64,000 bases of DNA. It comes from Takakia lepidozioides. Lineage: Eukaryota; Streptophyta; Takakiopsida; Takakiales; Takakiaceae. Below are positions 1-12,103 of the stretch, one piece after another. How positions within the stretch are numbered: the stretch's first letter is position 1; each line of letters starts with the position of its first letter. The position numbers and the translations under genes are program-made. The stretch covers positions 37,078,001 through 37,142,000 of the forward strand of contig CM060731.1 of NCBI GenBank assembly GCA_030704615.1, in the 5' to 3' direction. The notes under the pieces are model-generated. The model was not told where the DNA came from. It saw only the letters and a program-made list of their open reading frames with translations, and did no database searches.

Positions 1-126
1 GGCCCGTCAAGCCTGCTACCGGACAGTGGTCAAGGAGGGGCCGCGAGCTGCTGATTTTTGGAAACCTAATCCTAGTCGTCCAATTTACTACCACCCCTGC
101 TACTGACCTACCTAACTACCAGTATC

Positions 127-305
127 CTCAAAATAGCATCCCCTGCTTTTGGCGAATGGCAGGGTGCCACGGCGGCGAGTGGTCCCTCCTTGACGACTAT
201 GGAGTGGTAGGTAGGAAAAGCAAACAAAGGCAGGAAAATACTCAAAATAGCACCCCCTGGGAGGGTGCCACGGCGGCAAGCGGCCCCTCCTTGTCGACTA
301 TGATG
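127..305. repeat. Imperfect direct repeat, two copies
   Basis: Two related blocks of about 65-80 bp (about 127-206 and 241-305) both begin with CTCAAAATAGCA and continue through GGGTGCCACGGCGGC to CCCTCCTTG. They differ by a short internal indel. No coding potential is seen; this is probably the edge of a dispersed repeat cut by the window start. Confidence 0.6.
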
Positions 306-341
306 TTGTTTGACTTAGCATTCCGGCCATAGACCCTGTGC

Positions 342-663
342 CTAGTTTGGGCGGAACAAAAGGGAACAGATACTACCTTTGGTAGTGGGACTTACCTTGG
401 TATAAACAAATAGTTCGGGCTTTGAAGATATCCTCTTGAAAGCCCTTAACACAAGCATGGATCTGCTGTGTTTAGCTGCCCAGCAATGATACCCCAACAG
501 GGGCCAGGGCTTTAGGGTCAGCCTCAAGATTATCGAAGTTGGTGAACAGAGGGTCACTCTCTGGTGAGAATACCTCTGACATGTCCTCCTTTTCCTCTCT
601 CCATCTGTTCATCCTAACACTGTAGGATGGCTTGATGAGGGTCTGCAGAATTATTCTTCTCAA
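342..663 (-). repeat. Dispersed repeat with coding remnant (copy 1)
   Basis: The minus strand encodes broken peptide with the string PLFTNFDNLEADPKA and, further on, CSLLFRPN. A second copy lies on the plus strand at 22282-22563 (PLFTNFESLEAEPKA) inside a PATROL1 intron, and the CSLLFRPN part recurs at about 23020-23060. Two or three related copies in one window in different frames indicate a dead dispersed element, probably a non-LTR retrotransposon. The family is not identified. Confidence 0.5.
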
Positions 664-3600
664 CTTCTCATATTTTTTACCCTACAGTGAAACTTCCTTG
701 TCTATTGAGTAGCAAACTGATACATTTCTGTGCCCTGGTTGTAAACAGATTTGGCGCCCTGGTGATAGGATGGGTGTTGGGCTCTTTTTTGGTACCAGTG
801 TTGCCCACAATCTTGCTTCCTCCTTCCTGGAGTCTAGAGCTCACCACATCCCTGATCTCTTACATTTTTTTGTGGGTTGCTTGCACATTTTTAAAGTAGA
901 GTTGGAGGCCAAAATGTTGATAGGGGACTAGATTTTGAGAGAGGGAGAAAATGAGGGAGAAATGAAGTTTGTCAAGAGAGAACAATTTATTCTGTAATTG
1001 GATGGTTTGCTATGTGGAAAATATCTGCACACATCTGGAGGTTTATATTTGCTTGAGCTGAGATTGAGCCATGTGGTTGTAGACCAGGGGAAGAGGGTGA
1101 AACAGTCTATGAAATGGAAAGAAAAGGTCTTATTTTGTTACTGGGAGGTCTTCTTAAATGTAGATAGAAAACAGAAACATTAGTCTATATTAGCAGTTAC
1201 TCAACTAGATAGTGCATAGACCATATTAGAGCATTCTCACATGAGAGGAAGAGGGCTGGAAAGCGGAGTTGTTTGGCATTGATTTGTGGAAGTCGAAGTG
1301 CCCAGAACGGACATTAACAGACGAGGAAAGGCATGCATACTACTAATGTTCAGCCAAGGTGATAGCCATGTCAGGGAACAGCAGAAAAGGGATCTCTCAG
1401 GTGAAAACCCCAAAGAGTACTGCAAACCCATACAGCAGTATTCACACTTGGGTACCAGTCTTCTTAGTGGGATCAACCATGAATGTTAATGCTTCAGTTG
1501 AGCTCGGGACCACCTTCACATGTTCAGCATTGGTCAATCTTTTCATAATAAGGGTATTGAATATTGATAGGGTTCTGTGCAACATTATGCCATACTAAAG
1601 TGGACGATGCAGTGCACGACTGGCAAATATCATGGGATTGAATAGGTGTACGCGAGTAGTATCCCCATGCACAATACAGGTTGTGGCCCCAATGGCATGT
1701 TCAGTCCTAATCCCTATTCATTACATTATATCCTGTAATTTATGGTGAATGCATGCTACCTCTCAGAGCAGTCTTCTACTGTCCACTTGAGCAAGGACTC
1801 CCAGTGTTGAATACATGAGTAGGTTCGAACCCGACACCTTCAAATATATTTTCAAGGCAAAAAGCTCCCAACAAGGATTCTGGGAGGCCTGCTCCATCCT
1901 GAGTGCCAAATTCCTCCTACCTGGTCTATGTTGAACCTTTAAGACCTCCATACTGCTATCCATTGGGCAAGGGTCCAACTTTTGGGCTTCATATGATGGC
2001 TGAAGACCCACAATTTGTGAAGACTCAGGTCGGTTCCAGACCAACGTACAAAACCCTAAAATGTGGCTCTCGGCCACCTTTACGTCCCTTACATAGGATG
2101 CCATGCAGAAAGCGGACAAGAATGGTGCAAGTGGACAAAATCAAATCATGTGTATCCCTCTCTCTTTCTTTGTTTAGGGTTTATTGTTGAAAGTACGGCA
2201 CACAGTCGTGATCTTCGATGCTGCAACTGCCTGTGAGCTGAGTCGGATCAGGGACATGTCGGATCATCGGGTACATACTCTCATCGGCTAGTGTCCAAAC
2301 TCCGAACTGTGTCCCCTATGTCCCTGAAGCCTTAGCAATACTTGTGAATTCTCAAGTTCTATTTTTCTGATGGATATCAGTTGTAGAGAAGAGGGCAAAC
2401 ATGGTTGCATCTCATGATAATGGTAAAGATACCTTAATGTAAAGTTTAAGAACTGATCATACACAGCCGATCGATTAAAAGCATAAGCAATGACGAGGAG
2501 GAAAGCAAATGCTCCACTACTCTTGAAAACGAAAAGGACATGCCGTCACCCTTGTTTCATTTATACTCTCCTCCTTCATTATGTCGTGTATGTGATCCTT
2601 TGTTCAGCACAGTTGTGGAATTGGTTTGCACTTGAGCACTACCAACTCTCCTACTGAGAATACAGGATCCAGCTAATTCTGTGTGGAGGCTAAACTAGCA
2701 AGGTTTTTGTAAGCCAAGCAAACAATTGTTTTATTGCATAGAGCTAAGGGTCTATGCAATCCTTGCAGCCAGGTGCTACAGGATAAACAACTGAGAGACT
2801 GGCATCCCTCAATGGGCCTCAAATCTGCATGGTGAGCCGTGCAAGTCAGCCTTGTCACTTCCACTCACCGCATATCTGTGGGCCCTAGCCCCAAACATAA
2901 GAAATCTTTGGTTTCAGTTTGCTGGTGCGAGGCGTCTTAGAACGCAACTGTGTCTAGTTTACGCAAAGAGATTTCCAATCTTGCCGACCTCCATGTAGAG
3001 GATGCTCTTTGCAAACTCTCTGTGAGCCCCAAAAAGAATGCCTTAGCCCAAGGCTCAGATGATCCAGAGGGGCTCAAGTCACTTGGCACCGTGAAGCTGA
3101 CAACCCCAGAAGAACCAGTTGCTAAGTATCAACACCTCAACTTCGTGATCAACAAGACAAGCACTTCGTGAGACACTGTGGAGATTAAGATTATCAAGCC
3201 TTTCAATCATTCCCTAGTAAACAACTTAGTTTTAAGTAGCTGCATCTCTAAGCAGTCAGTTAGTGTCTACATCACATGTCATTAGAGAGGCCTCTCCGTA
3301 GAGAATTTTAGAGACCACCTATAAATGGACTACCAAATATGAAGCTAGTGCCCTTGAACATCCCGAGTCCCATTAAGGATCCCAATCCCAGTTGGCAGTA
3401 CTTGAAAACTATCAATTTATCTTCCCTATTTCAGGTGGACATTTACCGTTATACATTTGACTTTGTACTTTTCCTGAGGTTGCCTTGACTAGACATTCTT
3501 GTATAATCTGTCCCCAAATTTCTGGCATGCTAACCCAAAGCCAGATATTTCTGATAATTATGCCGAGTGATCTGGAAAGAACTATAACAGCATCTTGGAT
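664..3600. other. Region without a supported gene
   Basis: Short ORFs exist on both strands but none shows a recognisable motif, a convincing splice pattern or consistent coding bias. A plus-strand ORF of 73 codons at 2950-3171 is the longest smooth candidate but has no recognisable domain. Nothing further is called here. Confidence 0.5.
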
Positions 3601-3640
3601 GCATTTCAGAAGACCATATGAGGAGGTTTCACAAGCTTAC

Positions 3641-6600
3641 CTCAAAAGCTCATCTTCAAGTACTGGCGCCATGCTACCTTCAGCTGCTATTGGTTTCAGC
3701 AATTTACTGTTTCACATAAGATGATCACTCAATTGACACCAACCGACAGTTTCTCAAAATGTAAAAACTTGTGCTATTGCAAAGTGAAAGAACATACTTC
3801 GTATGCACATGGGAGAAAAGCTGATACCTGAGAAACGATGCCCCATTCAGAGTCACAGAATTTAACATAGCTGTGGGTAGTCGACCTTCTATCCCCAACA
3901 TAATAAATGACTCAAATAGAAGAACAAGCATGATCAATGACAAAACAGCTGACATTGCATCCAGCAGAATTGAAGTGGCACAGAGTAGAACCTGTAAATT
4001 GTTTTAGTACTTGTTTAACTACAGCTTGTGTGTACATGGGCTCAAAGGTGAACCTCAAGATAATAGTGGCCTGCAACAAAATCTCCAGCTAAACTGGGAA
4101 GAGAAGCGAAGGAATGCAATGAGGTCTGGGTTTGGTCTGGTTTGAAGGTGAGTGAGGAAACTGTCTTATTTGCTGTTGCTAGTGCTGAAATGGGACTTGA
4201 TGGGGCGGATTCAGCTGGATAGAACCTGACTTTCCTAATTGTGAGGAGGCATTGCTGGGCTTCAGAACCTGACGGGGAATGCTCCTCACTCCTCCAGCGA
4301 ATTATGATGCGCTGTAGAATGTGACAGTGCCTGTGTCACACTCTAAGCACACTCCTTGGTGAGAGGCCTGCCGGGATTTTAAGAACTATTAAGGCATGTT
4401 CAACATGATGCTCCAACTCGGACTGCATCACATTTGGACTAGGGATTTTGATTTGGTGTCGTATATGAGCTGGCAACATGAGGACTTTCGTTGAGAAGCA
4501 TAATTGTTGTCAGAACATGGATGTCTAGGTGGGCCCCACTTGTCTCATTGGTGACTAAACTGTCTCCCCCTAGAGTCACAAAATTTGTTCGTTAGCTAGC
4601 TGTGGTGCCAGAACAGACCTGACTACAAAAACCTGGTAGAGATGGAGCGCTCCTCCTGCCAAGCAGCGCCCTGCAAATGTTGCACTCTCTTTCTTGAACA
4701 CGTAGACCACTGGGTAACCTAATAACCATCTGCAATCCACACAAAGATGTGAGAAACAAGGTAATATAACCCACAAGGCAAATGTGTATGGACCACATAG
4801 TTGAGTTCACTTCCAAAGCAGCTAATCTTTGATCTGAACTCAACAAGAGGATTAGCTGCTGAAAACAACATACACAGAAGATTTACGCACAATACTTGTC
4901 CAACCGACACTCTCTCTCTCCTACCTGTGAGCCTAACAATGCGCCATTTCTGTGTCTCTCTCCTTTTCCTCCTTCCCCTCTCAAGAAAAAAACACACCCA
5001 TTTATTGTGGGCAGCACGATTTCGGTGCCGCTAATTATATTGGTTGCCTCCAGGACTGTCTCTCTGTGAACACTGCTCTTCGAGGCAGTGCTGGCAGAAG
5101 CCTTGGGCGATTGGGGAGTCTGAGGGCCCTGCTCCCTAACATTATCGTCCAAACCTTCTCTGTAGTTTGAGATACGTACTCCCAGACCTTGCAAAGAGTG
5201 AGGCCCATGAGGCAGTAGACTGAAGTTCGTATGAGCCAATAGAAGGGCAGAGAAACGCTCTTGTACATCGGCGAGATGCCGCAAGACAGTCTTGTGTTCA
5301 CCTTGAGAAGCAATCTGTTCAACACCACCAAAATAATGGTCTGCATGAAGTCAAGAAGCTACAACACCCAAATAATGTGTAATAGGAGTGAGTGTAACTA
5401 CTATCACTTTCATTCTTCCTACTATCCTAGCAATTGAAGAGCTAGTACAATTCAATGTTTCAAATTGATTCACCCACATCATCCCCTTTTAACCTTGTTT
5501 TGGGTGGTAGGCGTAATTGCGATCTAATTTTTGCATAAGAAAGAAATAGTTGCACATCTCCTCAAAGCTTTGCTTCAAATTGTACTTTGATCTGTCATTG
5601 TCATGCTGGAAACAACAAAGAGAGAACATTATATGAATTCACTTCCTCACCCTAGGAACGGTGTCATCAAGAATGACAAACATCAGTTGAGACCTTGGAT
5701 TCAAGCTTTGCTCCATAAAATGTAGCAAAAAGAGAGGGTGCACTAGATATGCAGTATCTTCGATGTGCATAACCCGCAAGGGCATCACCTCTTTCACTTC
5801 CTGTTATCATTTTGCACACACATGCATTAGATTACTTGAATTTTATTGTTCAAAGTTCCCCAACTGTGTTACATGTAGACCAGCTTCCACAACAGAATTG
5901 TGTGTCAAATATGGGTTGAGATTAAGTGTAAGTGACAATTAGGAAGTGCCCACCTCCTAAGTGGCCACAGCAGCCCTGATGCATGTAGCTGGCAGCATTT
6001 AAGGCTTTGTTATCTTCTCCAACGTGTTATTAGCAAATTTGGAGCTGAAACGTCCTGGCTGCAAGACCATGCGTGACTATGGTTACGTCACAATGGACAG
6101 GGATGCTTTTGACATCGGTAGTCAAATGGGGCCTGGTTGGAGCTCTGCGTTGAGATACGGATATACAAAGCTCACCTCGCCCTCCAAGCCAGTGTCATAC
6201 ATTTGAGGAAAGCCAAACACACTGGACTTGAATATGAATTTATCAAGAAATGGTCCTCAATGGCCTATCTTATGCCCCCGACAAACGCACCTTCAACCCC
6301 AAATTCTCCCTTACACTCAGCCTACGTTCAATTTTCTCTTCATTGCAGACCAGAGTACCAACCACGCTCCAATTTGTACATTGAGGCGAACGCAGAATTC
6401 TGGAATACATGCACGTCATATCGAAGGACAAAACTTTCTGGAAAAGCATACAAGGAGAGGGTGGTCTTCAGTCAACCAACCTGCGAGAGAAGGAAAAGCA
6501 GCTCGCATAACTGCTGCAGCAAAAGAGAATTATGAACCACATAGTCTAGCATTGCCAATGCCCTCAGCCCTGTGCCCAAGGCCATTATATCTGCCAGCCA

Positions 6601-6910
6601 ATCCAACGATACATTACTCCTTTACACCTCCCCAATTCGGCTCCCCCATTCACAACCAGTTGATCTGGCGTACAACAGATGTGCAGGGAAATACAGAAGG
6701 GGTCCTAATGAGGTCGAAGACACAGAAAGCTAGACACGGCCAAGTACCAATAGCTAGGCGACGCCGCGCAGATGCTCGAAGACGCAGGCGGAGCTGCTGC
6801 AGGTGCCCCTGCATTAGATTCCAAATTGGCTTCATAGCCTCTGCCCACAAGGAAGAATCTCTTTCTTCCTCCTCCTCCAACGCTCTAGGACCGTCGAGCC
6901 CGAATTGCAT
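3641..6910 (-). CDS. Multi-exon gene of unknown function (gene A)
   Basis: Not recognised, but the splice structure is good. Supported exons, in transcript order: 6910-6748 (starts ATG, acidic then Arg/Leu-rich, ends G|GTACTT); 5800-5651 (50 codons, phase 0, cag acceptor, AGG|GTGAGG donor, peptide EVKEVMPLRVMHIEDTAYLV...); 5605-5494 (37 codons, HDNDRSKYNLKQSFEEMCNY...); 5340 to roughly 5090 (HYFGGVEQIASQGEHKTVLR..., 3' end unresolved); 3991-3828 (hydrophobic, possibly membrane-associated); and 3706-3641. The 5800, 5605 and 5340 exons join in phase. One or more exons in 6.7-5.8 kb and 5.0-4.0 kb, and the 3' end, were not found. The two 3' exons could belong to a separate gene. A hAT MITE sits 55 bp upstream of the start codon. 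The family is unknown to me; no function is assigned. Confidence 0.5.
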
Positions 6911-6965
6911 GTTATGTTTGTGGGTAGTCCTTTGTTTGCCTCATAAGCTCTCGGTGGGTTATAAA

Positions 6966-7865
6966 CAGTGTTGGGCGGTTACCCGCCTGGGCCCCGGGTA
7001 ACCGCCGGTTCCGGTTCCGGTTATGTGGAACCGGACCGGAACCGGACCCGCCTGTGCAGAACCGGAACCGGAACCGCTCATTGGGGATTGTGTGGGAACC
7101 GGAACCGGCGGTTCCAGGTACGACCACATGTGTGGGAACCGGCGGTTCCAGCTCCAAAGCTGTTCCGGTTCCGGTCCACCCGTGGGCTGTAGCCCTAAAT
7201 GTCTCTAGTACCTACCAAAGCGCTTCTAAGTCCGGTTCTTGGTTCTTGACCCCTTGGTGGGGCTGGTGGGCCCAGGGAAAAACTTATTTAATGCTCTTAA
7301 GCTCCTGAGATCCTGGGTTCAATGCTTGAAGGCCATGAGATTCTATGTTCAATGCTTCAGCGCCATGAGATCTTGGGTTCAATCTCCAGCTCCATGATAT
7401 CCTGGCTAAGTTCATTAATAAAATGTTTGAAGATGCCAATACTTGCCAGGTAGCTGAATAGTACTTTCAACCCATAAAATTTTACCCATTTTCTTCTACC
7501 AGTTTATTTAGAGTATTTTTGTTTGTTTTTTTGTGTTAGTGAAAACTATCAAAATCGTTGGATTTTAGTTCAAATATGTGAATACACTGCTATTTAATCT
7601 ACCGGACTGATAAAATATTTTAAATCTAATTAAATTAAACAAATATATTTTTAAAATAGAACCGGAACCTAACCGGAACCGATGGTTTTTATCAGCAACT
7701 AATCGGTAACCGGAACCGCCCCCATGTTTAAAAGTTGGATCCGGAACCGGACCGGAACCGGCTCAATAAAAAAAAACCCGGAACCGGATCCGGAACCGTC
7801 TCTTGAAATAATTTTGGAACCGGAACCGAAGGTTCCTTCACAAATGCAAGAACCGCCCAACACTG
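6966..7865. mobile_element. Non-autonomous hAT element 1 (900 bp)
   Basis: The ends are inverted repeats: CAGTGTTGGGCGGTT on the left and AACCGCCCAACACTG on the right. An exact 8-bp target duplication, GTTATAAA, lies at 6958-6965 and 7866-7873. CAGTG ends with an 8-bp duplication are typical of the hAT superfamily. Just inside both ends are dense degenerate arrays of GGTTCC/GGAACC units; the middle is AT-rich. No transposase is encoded, so it must have been moved in trans. The short GC-rich ORFs within it are artefacts of the repeat array. Confidence 0.93.
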
Positions 7866-7942
7866 GTTATAAACTCCATCTTTAAGTATCTCTTCCTCTC
7901 CACACCCACGGATCTTCACAGCAGCTCCTTGTCATTCTTTCT

Positions 7943-8108
7943 CTGAGCAGTGGTTGGGTATTTTGTCTTGCCTGTGCATAACCTAGGTGATCCTGGGTTC
8001 AATTCTTCAACAATGTGCCTTCAGACCGTCCATTGGCCCCTTGATGGGTTGAGCAGTAGGCTCTGTAAATTGACTAGGTGTTAAAGAAACTTTACCTTAT
8101 CTTTATCT
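7943..8108 (+). mobile_element. tRNA-derived SINE, family A, copy 1
   Basis: The tRNA-like head has an A-box region (GAGCAGTGGTTGGGT) and a B-box-like GGGTTCAATTC. A body with GACCGTCCATTGGCCCC and GAGCAGTAGGCTC follows, then AAAGAAACTTTACCTTATCTTTATCTC at the 3' end. It matches the copy at 44191-44373 over its whole length. It is not a real tRNA gene because no cloverleaf or acceptor stem closes. Confidence 0.75.
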
Positions 8109-8471
8109 CTCCGGTGGTGCCGGGCTCAAATCCACGACCGCTCATACAGATATAACTTCCTTGACTATGAGACCAAAAACAATGTGGATACTGGATACCT
8201 TGCCGAAGCAAGCATGCACATGGTGTCTCAACCAGTGTTGTGGGGGTCCGGGTTTTGAAGGCGGGTACCCCGGGGGGTTAGGATCCGGGTTACCTGGACC
8301 CCGGCTATCACAAAAAACCAGACCCTGACCCGGGTTCATTTTGAACCCGGGACCGGACCCGCCTGCTGGGTCCAGAACCCCTCAAACGCGGCCCAATTTA
8401 GCAGGTCAGGGTCCCGGTCTTAATTTTAGATGGGGCATGTGGGGTCCACATTAGATCTGGTAGGTTTTGTC

Positions 8472-9172
8472 CAGTGTTGGTATGGTATCTGGTTTCGTCG
8501 GGTATCAACCCGGGTCTCTCCTAACCTAACGTACTGTTCTATGTTTCCGTAAACATTTGCAGTACCTTACCATAGGGTTCTCAAGTTCCCCGGCAGCCCC
8601 CCAAACCCTACCAGGCAGCGGTTCGGGTTCTCCTTTCCCCGCCCCCTACCAGAGCTCCATTCGTCGCTGCAGGTTTGTACGGGTATCATATTAATATGCA
8701 CATATGTATAGATATTATGGATTTGCAGGGTTCGGTGTGTTTATGAGCGCCTCTTTATGATCTTCATTTTGCGAGACACTATGGATGTAATTATGATTCA
8801 GTGTATAATTGTATGGGGGTTGGTATCCTATGAGATGAGCAGGTTTCCTTGTGGTTTTCTTGATTATTCAAATGGCCATTGAATAGTTTAGATGGCCATT
8901 TCAATATTGAATTTGAATTTGAGTACTAGTACCATTTTTATTTTATTATTTTTTAATACCATATCCGAGTTCATATTTCTAGGTTATTGACATTCAGATA
9001 CCATTGCTCATATCCGGATTGATTTTCTTAACAAACGACTCTATGCATACCAGATTCATACTTGAAAAAATAAGGGGATGCATTATTGGAAAACCTACCC
9101 GCCTTAAAAAAATCAGCACTACATACCAGGACCCTTCTGGTATTTCCAATTCAAGATACCAGACCAACACTG
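8472..9172. mobile_element. Non-autonomous hAT element 3, nested in element 2
   Basis: The ends CAGTGTTGGTATGGTATC and GATACCAGACCAACACTG are near-perfect inverted repeats, flanked by the exact 8-bp duplication GTTTTGTC (8464-8471 and 9173-9180). It is 701 bp long with an AT-rich core and no transposase. The terminal sequence resembles element 5 (12104-12782) more closely than its host element 2, so at least two MITE families are present. Confidence 0.93.
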
Positions 9173-9231
9173 GTTTTGTCATATGTGTGGAGGGGACGAG
9201 CAGCAATAGGCCACTGTAGCAGCAAGCCCCA

Positions 9232-9360
9232 CTACGCTGTAGCCCAGTGGTAATGGCCACATACCACCTCAAAAGCGGTTGTGGGTTCAATCCATGGCGT
9301 GGTGTCACAAAGTTGTGCCCTATGGGACCATAATTTACACCTCCAAAAGGAGGCGTCTTA
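9232..9360 (+). mobile_element. tRNA-derived SINE, family B, copy 1
   Basis: The A-box-like segment TAGCCCAGTGGTAATGG and B-box-like GGTTCAATCC are spaced as in a tRNA. They are followed by a body with GTGTCACAAAG and ACCATAATTTACACCTCC. The same body recurs at 9845-9990 (GTGTCACAAAGGTG...ACCATAATTTACGCTTCC). It lies inside hAT element 2. Confidence 0.7.
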
Positions 9361-9844
9361 TATTATTATTAGGCCAGATCCCACACATCCATGCTATAGT
9401 GATCTATCCTCGAGGCATATTACTATTCTTAACATGTTTAAGGAATTGATATTAAAAAATAGATCAAACTTCTATTTTAATTCTTGTGTTAAATGAGCAA
9501 TACATATTCATGGTATATTTTGAAGGAATGTCTCTTAAAATAAAATTCATTATTAGGATTTAAAGTTTTTTCCAGCCAAAAATAATTTTATCCCTAACTA
9601 ATCTTATTTATTTAATCAATTAATTAGGACCCGGATCCGAACCCGTGAACCCGCTAATATTTCCCAACAACTACCCGGACCCTAACCCGAGTCTATGTTG
9701 ACAAACCAGGACCCAAACCCGGACCCGGATTTTCCAAATTTCAAAAACCCGGATCCGGACCCGGACTTGGCTCCAAAAAAAACCCGAACCCGGACCCGGC
9801 GGGTTCCTTTAAAAGGCAGAACCCGCACAACATTGGTCTCAACA

Positions 9845-9995
9845 TAGTAGCCCAGTGTTAATGGGCACATACCACCTCGGAAGTGGTTATGGGTTGAATC
9901 CGCCCATTGGTGTCACAAAGGTGTATGCTAGATGCTTCGGGTCAAGAGATACCATAATTTACGCTTCCCTAGGGAGGAGTCACTTGACCACAAAG
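9845..9995 (+). mobile_element. tRNA-derived SINE, family B, copy 2
   Basis: TAGCCCAGTGTTAATGGGCACATACC followed by GGGTTGAATCC forms the tRNA-like head. The tail GATACCATAATTTACGCTTCCC matches copy 1. It directly abuts the right target duplication of hAT element 2. Confidence 0.65.
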
Positions 9996-10044
9996 GACTA
10001 TTGCTTGGTGAACACCTTTTTGATATTCAACATATGGTTTGAAC

Positions 10045-10528
10045 CGGTGTTGTGCGGGTACGGGTTTTGACCCGTTGTACCCGGCGGGTTAGGATCCGGG
10101 TTACCCGCACCCGCACCTGTGCTATCTCCAAAAACCCGGACCCTAACTTGGGTTCATTTCAGAAATGAACCCGGACCCGGATCCCATTAAACCCGCTACC
10201 CGCGGGCTAAGATAAATAAATAAAAATATATATATATGTAAAAACTGTATTTAAAAAATGAAAATTTGACACTTATCTGATATTTATTTACTTAAATCTG
10301 ACAGAAAAGAAATTATTTCTAATTAATCTCATTTTTCTAATATATTAATCAATTAAATAGGACCCGGATCCGAACCCATGAACCCGTTAATTTTTTCCAG
10401 CAACTACCCGGACCCGAATCCGGACCCGGATTTTCTGAATTTCAAAAACCTGGATCCGAACCCTCCAAAAAAAAACCCGAACCCGGACCCGGCGGGTTCC
10501 TTAAAAAGGCAGGACCCGCACAACACTG
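10045..10528. mobile_element. Non-autonomous hAT element 4 (484 bp)
   Basis: The left end CGGTGTTGTGCGGGT (first A of CAGTG mutated to G) pairs with the right end ACCCGCACAACACTG. The target duplication GTTTGAAC is exact at 10037-10044 and 10529-10536. It carries the same ACCCGG-type subterminal arrays as element 2, with an AT-rich core, so it belongs to the same family. Confidence 0.92.
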
Positions 10529-10599
10529 GTTTGAACCCACAATCACTAGTAAAGCGCCTTATGCCCTTACCATTGGCCCGGCTAAATGTCCATTAGGGC

Positions 10600-11263
10600 A
10601 CGCACATGAGCAAGCAAAGTGGCAAATTCGCCATGGCATGGTGTGTCAGCAGGGCGATCGTCGGGAAGTGAACTTGAGGTTTGCTACTCACCCTATAGCT
10701 TCCCTCCATCACAAACAACTTGTAGCACAATACTATGGAATTTGTCGATATTGCAAAAATCACTAACTGCAAATGTGACTATTTTATTAGGAAGCTCAGC
10801 TAAATGAATGTGGCTGCCATCAATTGCTCCACAAACATTAGGTAGCCTTGTGAGCTCCTAGAAATGGTTTATAATGTCTTTCACATTCACCTGAAGGGAT
10901 ACTAATGCACATTGAAACGATCAGCCGTATGTGTAGCACTATACCCATGAGCAAACCTATATAGAACAATGGCCACAATTTTTTGGATCTCGAATTGTGG
11001 CCTCACAGCATAAGACATTGAGATTGCAAGAAAGATGTCAGTTCTAAAACTAAGTTGTTGAAAGCTTCAGAACTCATTATGTAAAACATTAAACATTTAT
11101 TGTCTTTCATTTCAGGTGGGGTATACCACACATTTCTTCCACATGATCCCAATGCGTTATCTAGATTCTTTCCACCACAAAGCGAGGTAGATGCCTCTTC
11201 CTCTTTGAAAGGCAGAGAAGATTGGAATAAATTAAAACCATAGTGAAGGTTCCTTGTCTGCAA
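10600..11263 (-). pseudogene. PIF/Harbinger-type transposase, dead
   Basis: Reading the minus strand, an open stretch (11263-11003) resembles the N-terminal part of plant Harbinger DDE transposases (EAFNNLVLELTSFLQSQCLML). After frameshifts and stops, the diagnostic segment LPNVCGAIDGSHIHL appears near 10850-10800. Its GAIDGSHI carries the first catalytic Asp, and FHSIVLQVVCDGGKL follows. Several stops and shifts separate these parts, and the last catalytic region is missing or too degraded to see. The product, if intact, would be a nuclear endonuclease of the ALP1/HARBI1 family. No target duplication or terminal repeats could be assigned. Confidence 0.7.
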
Positions 11264-12103
11264 GCATGTGCCTCACTCTAGACTTAAACATTTCACAATT
11301 TCCCAATGTAACATAAAGAAGCATCCAAAATGAGCAAAACCGTTGCCAAGACAGCTCAATCCATTTCTATGGAAGGTTTTGATATACAAACAAGAAAGCA
11401 CGTAATGGCAAGCACTCTAAGCAACCAACACCAAAAAAAGACCAAAGTGGCAAGGTTAGCATGCTAGCTAGGAGGCTTCGCTTTGCTCTCTTGAGGTAGG
11501 GCCTGTGGGTGGCGAACTCGCCTCGCTAACATAAATGAGCAAAGTGCCATGTGCGCGGGCCTATTGTCCTGCACTACAGTAGGTTGGGAGTTTGTTCCTT
11601 GCCTCTGCATAACAAAGGTGCTCCAAGGTGCAAAGTGTCACATAACCTAGGTCATCTAGGGTTCAAAATGTCCACCTTCCAATGAAAGAGACACCACAAT
11701 TTACGCTTCCTCGAGAGAGGGTGTCATCATTTTTTATTTTTTTGGGTTGTCCTATCATCCACATTATTCTGCAGATGGCCCATAGATGGTCCATAATTTA
11801 CTCTTTCTTGGGGACGCGTCGACGTATCATCTCTTTCCTTCTTTTCTTTTTCCTGAAGATGGTCCAACAACGAACATATTTACACTGGTGGTTGTGGGTT
11901 CAAAACTTCAAACCACATGTTGGAAGTCATAAAAATGTCCACCTTCTAACCAGAAGGTGGTAGCCCTCGGCATCCATAAAGTTAGGCTTGCTTCGTCAAC
12001 GCGTTCAAATTTGTGTTTTTGGAAATGGTCCGGGGTTCAAACCCACACACAATCATCCTTCAGCAAAGATGTTCTTTGTTTTGTTTTCACGCTTGGTATC
12101 GTG
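11264..12103. other. Repeat debris with SINE-like fragments
   Basis: Fragments resembling SINE heads are present: CATAACCTAGGTCATCTAGGGTTC near 11645, GGTTGTGGGTTCAAAAC near 11890 and GGTCCGGGGTTCAAACCC near 12030. Pieces of the ACCATAATTTAC body also occur. None is complete. No gene is supported. Confidence 0.5.

Larger units (their letters stand above)
8233..9835. mobile_element. Non-autonomous hAT element 2, interrupted
   Basis: The left end is CAGTGTTGTGGGGGTCCGGG and the right end GACCC-rich sequence closing with CCGCACAACATTG. The 8-bp target duplication GTCTCAAC is exact at 8225-8232 and 9836-9843. Subterminal arrays are ACCCGG/CCGGGT units, different in sequence from the GGTTCC arrays of element 1. 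It contains a younger hAT insertion (8472-9172) and a SINE (about 9232-9360), so its own length is near 0.8 kb. No transposase ORF is present. Confidence 0.9.

Noticed and set aside
2950-3171. Plus-strand ORF of 73 codons
   Set aside because: Smooth composition but no ATG at its start, no domain and no splice context; not enough to call a gene.
6228-7001. 257-codon plus-strand ORF
   Set aside because: It overlaps the minus-strand gene A first exon and runs into the MITE. It has no motif and Arg-rich, shadow-like composition.
6968-7308. Long GC-rich ORFs on both strands
   Set aside because: They come from the GGTTCC/GGAACC subterminal array of a hAT MITE; the repetitive peptide is an artefact.
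7943-8040. Possible tRNA gene (A and B boxes)
   Set aside because: No acceptor stem or anticodon arm closes, and a full-length relative with a TTTATC tail at 44.2 kb shows it is a SINE.
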